Shown here piece after piece: positions 56,859-64,000 of a stretch of DNA of 64,000 nt. The notes below the pieces were generated by a model, which was not told where the DNA came from, made no database searches, and was given only the letters and a program-made list of their open reading frames with translations. Each line of letters begins with the position of its first letter. The first letter of the stretch is position 1. This DNA comes from Improbicoccus devescovinae (GTDB taxonomy: Bacteria; Bacillota; Clostridia; Oscillospirales; Acutalibacteraceae): contig BSWA01000003.1 of NCBI GenBank assembly GCA_036245095.1, forward strand, positions 1-64,000, read 5' to 3'. Position numbers and translations under genes: made by a program.

Positions 56859-58322
56859 TTAAATATTTTCGATTATGTCTAGAGATTCTTCTTGTTGCCC
56901 AGATTCTGAATATAAATTAAGGTTTGTGAGAAAATTGATTGATTTTTTATCTTCAATATAATATTCTTCAAGTATAGCATCATCGATTCTATATAATTCG
57001 TTTCGAGGTAAATATGATAGAATTTTCCATCCTAAATCCAAGCTTTCTATTATAGTTCGATTTTCATTGGGGCTTTGATTTATAAACTTGCGTTCAAATA
57101 AATCGCCAAATTGTAAGTATTTTTTGTCTATTTCACTCAAATCGTTATCGCCAATAACAGAAGCTAAAGCTCTAATGTCAATGACTTTTGCATATGAAGC
57201 AAATAGTTGATTAGCTAGATCAACATGATCTTTTCGCGTAGAATCTTTGCCGACTCCATCTTTCATTAATCTTGAAAGCGAAGGTAACACCGCAACCGAT
57301 GGATAATAGCCTTTGGATTCTAATGCTCTATCTAATACTATTTGACCTTCTGTTATATATCCAGTTAAATCAGGAATAGGATGAGTTATATCATCGTTAG
57401 GCAATGTTAAAATAGGAATTTGAGTCACTGACCCACCTTTATTTTTAAGAATTCCAGCACGTTCATACAACGAAGCAAAATCAGAATATAAATATCCAGG
57501 ATATCCCTTTCGGCCAGGGATCTCATTTTTAGAAGAACTGAATTCCCGTAATGCTTCTGCATACGAAGTCATATCTGTCATTATTACAAGAATATGCATG
57601 TTAAGTTCAAATGCCAAATAACTTGCAGCTGTTAACGCACATCTAGGCGTCAAGATTCGTTCTATAATTGGATCACTAGAAACATTTACAAATGCAACTA
57701 CGCGCTCAAGCACACCAGATTCTATGAATTCCTGTTTGAAATAAGATGCTATATCATTTTTAACACCCATAGCAGCAAACACAATAGCAAAATTATCAAA
57801 ATTTGCATCTAAAATTTTGGCCTGCTTTACTATTTGCATCGCGAATTCATTATGCTTCATGCCGGAACTCGAGAAAATCGGGAGCTTTTGCCCACGTATT
57901 AAAGTGAATAAAACATCAATTGAAGATATCCCCGTATTTATATAATTTTGAGGATATACCCTAGATATAGGGTTCATCGGCAATCCATTTATATCGCCCA
58001 TATGCGGAGTGAATATTTCGCCTAAACCATCGATAGGCTTACCAGCGCCATTAAAAACTCGGCCTAAAATTTCACGAGATAATGGAATTTTCATTGGCTC
58101 GCCTGTGAATTTTAACTCAGTATTTTTTAAAGAAATATTCTTAGTTCCTTCAAACACCTGAATAATAGCGCAATCTCCATCTATTTGAATAATTCTACCG
58201 CTGCGCATTTGCGATGAATCTAAATATATCTCAACCATTTCTTCGTAAGATATATCTTTAACGCCTTTAACAGCAATTATCGAACCTTTTATTTCATGAA
58301 CTCCTTTATATCGTATAATCAC
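56859..58322 (-). CDS. ntpB: V-type ATP synthase subunit B
   Basis: Non-catalytic subunit of the V1 head. 487 residues. ILGRVFNGAGKPIDGLGEIF, then FSSSGMKHNEFAMQIVKQAK in place of a P-loop, VIMTDMTSYAEALREFSSSK, IPGRKGYPGYLYSDFASLYE and RAGILKNKGGSVTQIPILTL fit the B subunit. GTG start at 58322 overlapping GAGGTG. Last visible gene of the V-ATPase operon; subunit D, which normally follows, is not present before glyS. Confidence 0.96.
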   Translation of the reverse strand: MIIRYKGVHEIKGSIIAVKGVKDISYEEMVEIYLDSSQMRSGRIIQIDGDCAIIQVFEGTKNISLKNTELKFTGEPMKIPLSREILGRVFNGAGKPIDGLGEIFTPHMGDINGLPMNPISRVYPQNYINTGISSIDVLFTLIRGQKLPIFSSSGMKHNEFAMQIVKQAKILDANFDNFAIVFAAMGVKNDIASYFKQEFIESGVLERVVAFVNVSSDPIIERILTPRCALTAASYLAFELNMHILVIMTDMTSYAEALREFSSSKNEIPGRKGYPGYLYSDFASLYERAGILKNKGGSVTQIPILTLPNDDITHPIPDLTGYITEGQIVLDRALESKGYYPSVAVLPSLSRLMKDGVGKDSTRKDHVDLANQLFASYAKVIDIRALASVIGDNDLSEIDKKYLQFGDLFERKFINQSPNENRTIIESLDLGWKILSYLPRNELYRIDDAILEEYYIEDKKSINFLTNLNLYSESGQQEESLDIIENI

Positions 58323-58406
58323 TGTCTTCGCACCTCATAAAAAAAATATAAATTTGCACAAAATTTAATCCATGAACATATTTATGTTATATAAATCACA
58401 CAAAAA

Positions 58407-60164
58407 TCAAACCATAAGAGCTTCAACTTCTGTAGTAATCAAAGAAATATAATTATTAAATTTATCAAGTTTGTCATTTGGTATCTTATATTTAATCTGA
58501 CTAATTTTTTCAAATAAACCAGATTCTAAAACTTTCGATATGGGTATAGAAGCGACCACTAAATTTGTGATTTTGTCATTTAAATATAAAATCACTTTCA
58601 TCATTAAGTGCTGTTTAGCAATAGGAACAAAAGAATCATAATCATGGAATGCATTTTGTTGTAAATAACCAATTTTTATCAACTTTGCCATTTCTATAAT
58701 AAGCCGCTGATCATCAGCAAGCATATCCAAACCTATAAGTTTGACTATTTCCATAAGTCTTTCTTCTTCACGCAAAATCCAAATAATACGTTTTCTATTT
58801 ATAACAAAATCTTTACCTATATTTTTAATAAACCATGCATCGAGATCTATAAAATACTCAGTATAACTCGAGTTCCAATTAATAGCTGGATAATGCCTAG
58901 CATATGCTAACGCTTTGTCAAGAGCCCAGAAACACCTAGTAAACCGTTTGCTTGCTTGGGTGATAGGCTCTGAAAAATCGGCGCCTTGTGGTGAAACGGC
59001 TCCAATTATGCTAACAGAGCCCATTTTCCCGGAAAGAGTTTCAACATGACCCGCACGTTCATAAAATTCTGATATTCGAGACGGCAAATATGCTGGGAAG
59101 CCTTCTTCTGCCGGCATTTCTTCGAGTCGGCCAGAAATTTCTCGTAAAGCCTCGGCCCACCTAGAAGTCGAATCTGCCATCAAAGCGACGTTGTATCCCA
59201 TATCCCGATAATATTCCGCTAAAGTTACACCAGTATAAATAGACGCCTCGCGAGCTGCTACAGGCATATTAGACGTATTAGCAATAAAAATCGTGCGCTC
59301 TGACATTGATTTACCGCTCTTTGGATCAATTAAAGCCTCGAATTCCTCAATAACCTGCGTCATTTCGTTTCCCCGCTCGCCACAACCCACGTATATTATT
59401 ATATCAGCATCACACCACTTTGCAAGCTGATGTTGTATCATAGTCTTGCCTGCACCAAATCCTCCAGGAACTACAGCAGCGCCGCCTTTTGCAATTGGGA
59501 ACAGCGTGTCTACGACTCGTTGGCCTGTAATAAGTGGCTCAGTTGGCGCTTTCTTGACTTTAATAGGCCGCGGAGTCCTAATAGGCCAATGTTGACACAT
59601 GCTTAAATCAATAAATTGATTATTATAAGTTTTAACTTTAATAATTTTCTCATTCACAGTAACTTCTTTTTTATAAGTTATTTCTTCTACGATCCCGTCT
59701 ATACCATGCGGGATCATAAAAAAATGCTCAATTATCGAAGTTTCTTGGCAACTGCCAAATATCATTCCGGCACTAACTTCCGAACCAACACTTACTGAAA
59801 TTTTAATATGCCATAATTTTTCTTGATTAAAAATAGGAACTTTGCAACCTTTAGGTAAAAATGGGCCTGAAGCTTTTTCAATATCTTTAAGAGGTCGGCC
59901 AATACCATCAAACATATTACCCAGTAAACCTGGAGCTAATAAAATACTCATCGGAACCCCGGAATTTTGTATACTATCGCCTGGTTTCAAACCTGTTGTG
60001 TCTTCATAAACTTGTATAGTCGTAACATCTCTATTTAAGCTAATAACTTCCCCGACAAGCTGATCTGGACCTACATAGACCATTTCAGACATAGAAAAAG
60101 ACATTGTTTTTTCAACAGTTACTATCGGGCCATTAATTCCATGAATAACATCGTCTTTTTGCAA
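58407..60164 (-). CDS. ntpA: V-type ATP synthase subunit A (catalytic)
   Basis: 585 residues from the TTG at 60162-60164 (GGTGA 9 nt upstream); a GTG 12 bp earlier overlaps that site. P-loop GGFGAGKTMIQHQLAKWCDA (about 230), YVGCGERGNEMTQVIEEF, LMADSTSRWAEALREISGRL (Walker B/catalytic Glu region), EEMPAEEGFPAYLPSRISEF and the V-type-specific insertion at about 120-190 are present. With B it forms the A3B3 head, coupling ATP to Na+ or H+ movement. Confidence 0.97.
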   Translation of the reverse strand: MQKDDVIHGINGPIVTVEKTMSFSMSEMVYVGPDQLVGEVISLNRDVTTIQVYEDTTGLKPGDSIQNSGVPMSILLAPGLLGNMFDGIGRPLKDIEKASGPFLPKGCKVPIFNQEKLWHIKISVSVGSEVSAGMIFGSCQETSIIEHFFMIPHGIDGIVEEITYKKEVTVNEKIIKVKTYNNQFIDLSMCQHWPIRTPRPIKVKKAPTEPLITGQRVVDTLFPIAKGGAAVVPGGFGAGKTMIQHQLAKWCDADIIIYVGCGERGNEMTQVIEEFEALIDPKSGKSMSERTIFIANTSNMPVAAREASIYTGVTLAEYYRDMGYNVALMADSTSRWAEALREISGRLEEMPAEEGFPAYLPSRISEFYERAGHVETLSGKMGSVSIIGAVSPQGADFSEPITQASKRFTRCFWALDKALAYARHYPAINWNSSYTEYFIDLDAWFIKNIGKDFVINRKRIIWILREEERLMEIVKLIGLDMLADDQRLIIEMAKLIKIGYLQQNAFHDYDSFVPIAKQHLMMKVILYLNDKITNLVVASIPISKVLESGLFEKISQIKYKIPNDKLDKFNNYISLITTEVEALMV

Positions 60165-60193
60165 AATATCTATCACCTTAAAATAAAAATAAT

Positions 60194-60793
60194 TTAATCA
60201 AATATCCAACTATATCTTTTAGAAAATTTAGCACGTTCATCCAAAAGTTTTGAATCAAAAGTCTCATCAATTATAATCGCATTTTTTTCTCCACGAAGAC
60301 CACCTATTTTTATATTATCATCAGTTGAAATTTCGCACTGTTCAGAGAAAACCTTTTTTATAATCTCACTAAAAGACAAATCTTCATTTCGCACAAAAAT
60401 ATGTGTATTTTGACCTAAAAAATTAAAAATCTTTCTTGAACTTTGTTTAATACTAAACAAATACTGACTAGTCATAGCGAACTTTAACAGTCTTTCTTTA
60501 GATAAATCGAAAATTTTGTCAACCATATTTTGTTTTTCTTTAGAAATAATCCATCTATCTTCAAGCCTCGTAGCCAATACATCAGAAGAAATCTTATGTC
60601 TCATAGCAGAAAGTTCTTTTTGAATTAACGCACGAGTATCATCAATTATCTCATTTTCTACTTTTTGAATCTGGGCCTTTTCCAAAGTTTGTATTTCTTT
60701 AACTACACATTCTTGATAATTCATCGCAAACTTATCTATCGATTCTAAAAATCTACTCAATTCAGGTTGTTTATCTTGTGGTTTGTTTAGCAA
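60194..60793 (-). CDS. ntpE: V-type ATP synthase subunit E (peripheral stalk)
   Basis: 199 residues with a long charged helix (about 10-110; RALIQKELSAMRHKISSDVL) and a compact C-terminal domain ending GGLRGEKNAIIIDETFDSKL, the usual E-subunit pattern (GG.....N..I..T...RL). It sits between F and A. Assignment rests on operon position plus this architecture, as E is weakly conserved. Confidence 0.85.
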   Translation of the reverse strand: MLNKPQDKQPELSRFLESIDKFAMNYQECVVKEIQTLEKAQIQKVENEIIDDTRALIQKELSAMRHKISSDVLATRLEDRWIISKEKQNMVDKIFDLSKERLLKFAMTSQYLFSIKQSSRKIFNFLGQNTHIFVRNEDLSFSEIIKKVFSEQCEISTDDNIKIGGLRGEKNAIIIDETFDSKLLDERAKFSKRYSWIFD

Positions 60794-60852
60794 TTATATA
60801 TCACCTATTATACAAAATAACAAATTTTATCAAAATCAAAATTTAATTTGGG

Positions 60853-61161
60853 TTAAATTTCTATACCTATAGATTCTTTTATATATTTAGATATAACCTC
60901 ACCTAATTTTCCAGTACTATGTCTGTCCGGGATTTGTACTACCAACGACTGAGTTAAACTAGATCTCCATTCATTTATCCAGTTTATACACAAATTCATT
61001 AAACGTTCAGTTATTAATATTATACCAATATTTTTGCAAGACGCAGCGTGTATTAAAGCATCTTTAACTTCATTTTCAGTATGAACTACTACACCTTTTA
61101 TCCCTGCAAGCCGGAGTCCCATAGCGGTATCCACATTATCGCTGATCAGAAAAAAATTCAT
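60853..61161 (-). CDS. ntpF: V-type ATP synthase subunit F
   Basis: 102 residues: FLISDNVDTAMGLRLAGIKG, GIILITERLMNLC and VQIPDRHSTGKLGEVISKYI are the Rossmann-like V-ATPase F/G motif set (central stalk). ATG with AGGAGG 12 nt upstream. (In enterococcal nomenclature this subunit is NtpG.). Confidence 0.9.
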   Translation of the reverse strand: MNFFLISDNVDTAMGLRLAGIKGVVVHTENEVKDALIHAASCKNIGIILITERLMNLCINWINEWRSSLTQSLVVQIPDRHSTGKLGEVISKYIKESIGIEI

Positions 61162-61194
61162 GACACAAATTCAACCCTCCTAGTTGAAACGACC

Positions 61195-61674
61195 TCACAA
61201 AAATAATAAAGCATCTAACTTGTTTAAAATCATCATAGAAATAACAAAACCATAAATAGAAATGGCCTCGCCTAGAATAGTAAATATTATTAATTTACCT
61301 AACAGAGTAGAATCCTCAGTGAGCGCCGCAATTGCCGCCGGAGCCGCATATGCTACAGCGATGCCTCCGCCTAACCCAGCAATGCCTACAGCGACCGCTG
61401 CTGCAATTAATCCCAAACCATAAGATAACCCCCTAGAACTAGCTTGAGCTTCGCGTGCAACTTGATCCGCTGCTTGAATAGTCTCCGCCGTTTGAGCTTT
61501 AACGCAGACTTTCGATGCCGCACATATAAAACAGGCTAAAGATAAAATAATCATTGAAATTATTTGTGAAAAGAAAGCCGTCTTTTTATTGGCGCCTCGT
61601 TTGATTCCATAAAACACCATAATACTAGACACAATTATGAAAACCAACGGCACATAAAAGTATAAGTTAAACAT
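61195..61674 (-). CDS. ntpK: V-type ATP synthase subunit K (proteolipid)
   Basis: 159 residues from the ATG at 61672-61674 (GGGAGG 6 nt upstream); the open frame reaches 61725 without support. Three to four hydrophobic segments: an N-terminal anchor (FYVPLVFIIVSSIMVFYG), a second span, then one proteolipid hairpin (LGLIAAAVAVGIAGLGGGIA and IIFTILGEAISIYGFVISMM) with the ion-binding Glu in LGEAISIYG. Single-hairpin K subunits with an extra N-terminal span are seen in Clostridia. The residues around the Glu may distinguish Na+ from H+, but I cannot decide from sequence. Confidence 0.93.
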   Translation of the reverse strand: MFNLYFYVPLVFIIVSSIMVFYGIKRGANKKTAFFSQIISMIILSLACFICAASKVCVKAQTAETIQAADQVAREAQASSRGLSYGLGLIAAAVAVGIAGLGGGIAVAYAAPAAIAALTEDSTLLGKLIIFTILGEAISIYGFVISMMILNKLDALLFL

Positions 61675-61781
61675 AAGCTGCCTCCCTGACTCAACAATAT
61701 CTATTTTGGTATAAACAAAAGACACATTTTTATAATAATTTATATAAAATAAAAATACAAGTATTTTTTGTAAATTTAATT

Positions 61782-63710
61782 TTATTTTAACATTACAGGA
61801 TCAAATGGCCGACCACCACCTTTAAAAAATCTTCCGAAAAGCTCGCAAAACTCGAGCCTCATGACCTGTAGCCCTACTAATAAAGCTTCAAAGCCTATTA
61901 CAAATAAATTTCCTAAAATAATTACTGGATAATATAAACTTCCTGATAATTCAGCCAAGTTAAATACTACCATCATCATTCCATAATGAACAAACACAAA
62001 TACTCCTATTCTAACGAATGATATAGTATTGGTAAAAAATCCTAAAATTAATTCGAATATTTTAAAAAAATTAGTTAAAATATAATTTCCCCACTTATTA
62101 TTAAAATTAATTTTATGATCTATTATTAAAATTTTTAGTATATCTTTTAAAAAAATCAAAATCAAAGGTAATACTAACAAGACGATTGAAAATAAACTTC
62201 GGGCAAATCCTGTTTTTAAAAATAATAAGTCTGTAATAAAAAACATCATAACACAATAGAAAATAAGCCCACACAGACCATTTCCTGAAAGAAATGCTTC
62301 TGCTATTTTTTTCTTTTTTACTAAATAATAAACATTCATACTAATTACTAATATTAATAATAATATGCCTATAAAAATCGCACTAAAAATTACAAGCATC
62401 ATAGTCTTTGAGTCCATAATTTCTATAGGCTTATTATGCATACCCAACAAATTTTCATAAATTGGATCCAACAAATTTTCAAATCCAAAAACCGAACCAA
62501 ATAACATTCCGAAAAAACAAGACGCTAACCCCGAAATAAACATAATTCCCGCCAAATTATTCTTTTTTTTGTGATATATTACATATCCACACAAAGCTAG
62601 AACTAATCCCTGACCCAAGTCTGCGAACATAATTCCAAACAAACAAGTATACGTAATTGCGACAAACACAGTAGGATCAAAATCTCCATACAACGGCATA
62701 CCGTAAATTTGCACAAAAAATTCGAACGGAGAAAAAATTTTTTTATTAATAAGTTTAATAGGCGGATTAATATCAGTATGCTCTTCTGCAGCTTCAGCTT
62801 CACAATCTATATTATTTATTAAATTAATCTTTTTTATAAAATCAGAGACTTCGCATTTAGGAACCCATCCTACTATGACAAATTTATCCTCATATTTAGC
62901 CGTCGCAAATTTAATTCCACTAAATTTACCGATTTTTTCAAGATATTTTAAAATCTTAGAAGCATAAATTTTAGTATCTTCCCAAAATTTATCTATTTTT
63001 TTATGAATTTCTAACATTTTTCTTTTAATATTATTAATTTTTATATCTATTATTTTAATCTCTTCTGATATTTTACAAGATTTAACAATTAAATTACTAT
63101 CTTTAAATCCCATATTATCAAGTTCTAGTGTAATTTTTTTAGAAACATTTTTTATAAAACATACATAAATATAACAAAATTTTTTATCTCTAGAAACTTC
63201 AGTTACAATCCAATTCATATTTTTACTTTTAATAATAAATTCATCCAAAGCATCAATATCTATTTTACCGAAAAACACATCAATATATTTACAATTATAA
63301 ATATCAGAAAAGCGAATGTCAAGACTCAAAAATGGTTTATATTCTAATAAAATCAACTGAAAAGCTTTCAAACCATCATTCAAGTTATCAAGCTCTTGCA
63401 CATATTTTTTTATTCTACTAGTAAAATACTTGACAAAATTTTGCACCTTTACAATAGGAATATCTACACTTTCAATATTTTTTATAAATTTTTTGTTTAT
63501 TTTTTTCGCGCTATCTAAAAAATCGACCAACAAATTTTCAGTACCCTCAGAATCTTCAATCGGTGAAAACTTGTCTATATTTTCATAATTTTTATAAATT
63601 TCAAAACAATTATCTACATGAAAAACTCCGGATTCTGCACAACAACTTACAACTTGATCAAATTCATTCATGAATCCTGATATGCTAACGAATTCCATTT
63701 TAGATATCAT
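61782..63710 (-). CDS. ntpI: V-type ATP synthase subunit I (membrane stator)
   Basis: 642 residues. The N-terminal half is a cytoplasmic, coiled-coil-rich arm (about 1-330). The C-terminal half has seven to eight membrane spans, starting at FSPFEFFVQIYGMPLYGDFD (about 350) with the family motif MFADLGQGLVLALCGYVIYH, later FVRIGVFVFVHYGMMMVVFN and the conserved end EALLVGLQVMRLEFCELFGR. The Arg in VMRLEF corresponds to the essential ion-path arginine. ATG with GGAAGG upstream. Confidence 0.95.
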   Translation of the reverse strand: MISKMEFVSISGFMNEFDQVVSCCAESGVFHVDNCFEIYKNYENIDKFSPIEDSEGTENLLVDFLDSAKKINKKFIKNIESVDIPIVKVQNFVKYFTSRIKKYVQELDNLNDGLKAFQLILLEYKPFLSLDIRFSDIYNCKYIDVFFGKIDIDALDEFIIKSKNMNWIVTEVSRDKKFCYIYVCFIKNVSKKITLELDNMGFKDSNLIVKSCKISEEIKIIDIKINNIKRKMLEIHKKIDKFWEDTKIYASKILKYLEKIGKFSGIKFATAKYEDKFVIVGWVPKCEVSDFIKKINLINNIDCEAEAAEEHTDINPPIKLINKKIFSPFEFFVQIYGMPLYGDFDPTVFVAITYTCLFGIMFADLGQGLVLALCGYVIYHKKKNNLAGIMFISGLASCFFGMLFGSVFGFENLLDPIYENLLGMHNKPIEIMDSKTMMLVIFSAIFIGILLLILVISMNVYYLVKKKKIAEAFLSGNGLCGLIFYCVMMFFITDLLFLKTGFARSLFSIVLLVLPLILIFLKDILKILIIDHKINFNNKWGNYILTNFFKIFELILGFFTNTISFVRIGVFVFVHYGMMMVVFNLAELSGSLYYPVIILGNLFVIGFEALLVGLQVMRLEFCELFGRFFKGGGRPFDPVMLK

Positions 63711-63741
63711 AAAATTACCTTCCGAATAAAAAAATCTAAAA

Positions 63742-64000
63742 TTATCTAATTAACATTTTTTCAACTTCATCCTGTTTTAATTCATATCTTTTTCCTTCTA
63801 TAATATTCGTTATATTTATGATCTCAATTTCTTTTAAAAATATATACGATAACGAAATTACAATCGGTAAATTTGAAAATTTTATGTTACGTTTAGCCCA
63901 AATAAATTTAATGCTTTTAGGAATTTTGTCTATATTATCCAAAAAAGAATGATTGTTAAATTTTTTGAAAATTTTAATTTGTTTTACTTTATATACAAGA
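63742..64000 (-). CDS. ntpC: V-type ATP synthase subunit C, partial (C-terminus)
   Basis: The frame is open from 63742 to the window edge on the minus strand (at least 86 codons). Its C-terminal part, SNLPIVISLSYIFLKEIEII followed by NITNIIEGKRYELKQDEVEK, matches the end of V-ATPase subunit C, where Y..KE.EI.NI..I..GK..... is conserved. It lies immediately upstream of subunit I, the usual place for C in some clostridial operons. The start lies outside the window. Confidence 0.82.
   Translation of the reverse strand, partial: LVYKVKQIKIFKKFNNHSFLDNIDKIPKSIKFIWAKRNIKFSNLPIVISLSYIFLKEIEIINITNIIEGKRYELKQDEVEKMLIR

Overview
The window is AT-rich and carries Firmicutes-type ribosome binding sites (AGGAGG-like), many TTG/GTG starts, Spo0A, SpoIIM and a SpoVB-like flippase. 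It also has pyruvate:ferredoxin oxidoreductase and a V-type ATPase, so it comes from an anaerobic clostridial bacterium. The 16S gene at 38.65-40.17 kb has the layout of Oscillospirales/Ruminococcaceae sequences, with GACGGTACCCAAGGAGGAAG-type signatures. Heavy insertion-sequence debris, many broken genes, scattered operons and AT-rich insertions point to a genome in reductive evolution. A host-associated Oscillospirales endosymbiont is my inference from this, not something the sequence shows directly.

Layout. 1-8 kb is an accessory zone: two Rpn-family nuclease genes (one partial, one frameshifted), a broken adenine methyltransferase, two sigma-70 region-4 fragments, three copies of an IS5/IS427-like element (one intact), an ISL2-like element, and a frameshifted gene that joins a double-glycine export leader to a macrodomain-like C-terminus. 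8-31 kb is mostly housekeeping: a GT8 glycosyltransferase whose tail is IS-derived, a D,D-carboxypeptidase with a broken start, L10 leader-rplJ-rplL, nifJ, a lipoprotein, an amino-acid ABC transporter with phoU, IS debris, pyrB, two lone genes resembling contractile-injection-system parts, plsX, spo0A, a methionine gamma-lyase-family gene, pgeF, an unknown gene, nfo, a 942-residue purple-acid-phosphatase-like protein and a VanY carboxypeptidase.

31-38 kb is a second debris zone with two of the three MITE-like repeats, a decayed IS427 copy, ISAs1 and IS630 remnants, tRNA-Ser and tRNA-Trp, a threonine-aldolase-like gene capped by an IS end, a SpoVB-like flippase and a second double-glycine-leader protein. 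38.3-44.3 kb is an rRNA operon: a strong promoter, a leader of about 350 nt, 16S, tRNA-Ala, tRNA-Ile and 23S. An AT-rich insertion of about 220 nt lies in 23S helix 45, and no 5S follows. Immediately downstream is the 5' half of a tRNA-Lys fused to an amidase gene that lacks a usable start.

45-64 kb is again housekeeping: tRNA-Asn, a methylglyoxal-synthase homologue lacking its catalytic residues, a CNNM/CBS protein, dnaG-rpoD-mnmG, spoIIM, two tandem ECF S-components, pfkA, glyS, and a V-ATPase operon on the minus strand (C, I, K, F, E, A, B; no D seen).

Themes. (1) Two proteins carry bacteriocin-type double-glycine leaders, one fused to a macrodomain-like region, which suggests an effector family exported by a peptidase-containing ABC transporter encoded elsewhere. 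(2) Several genes are broken or re-ended by mobile DNA. (3) Conserved regulators and enzymes (Spo0A, MgsA) keep their fold signatures but have lost canonical active-site residues.
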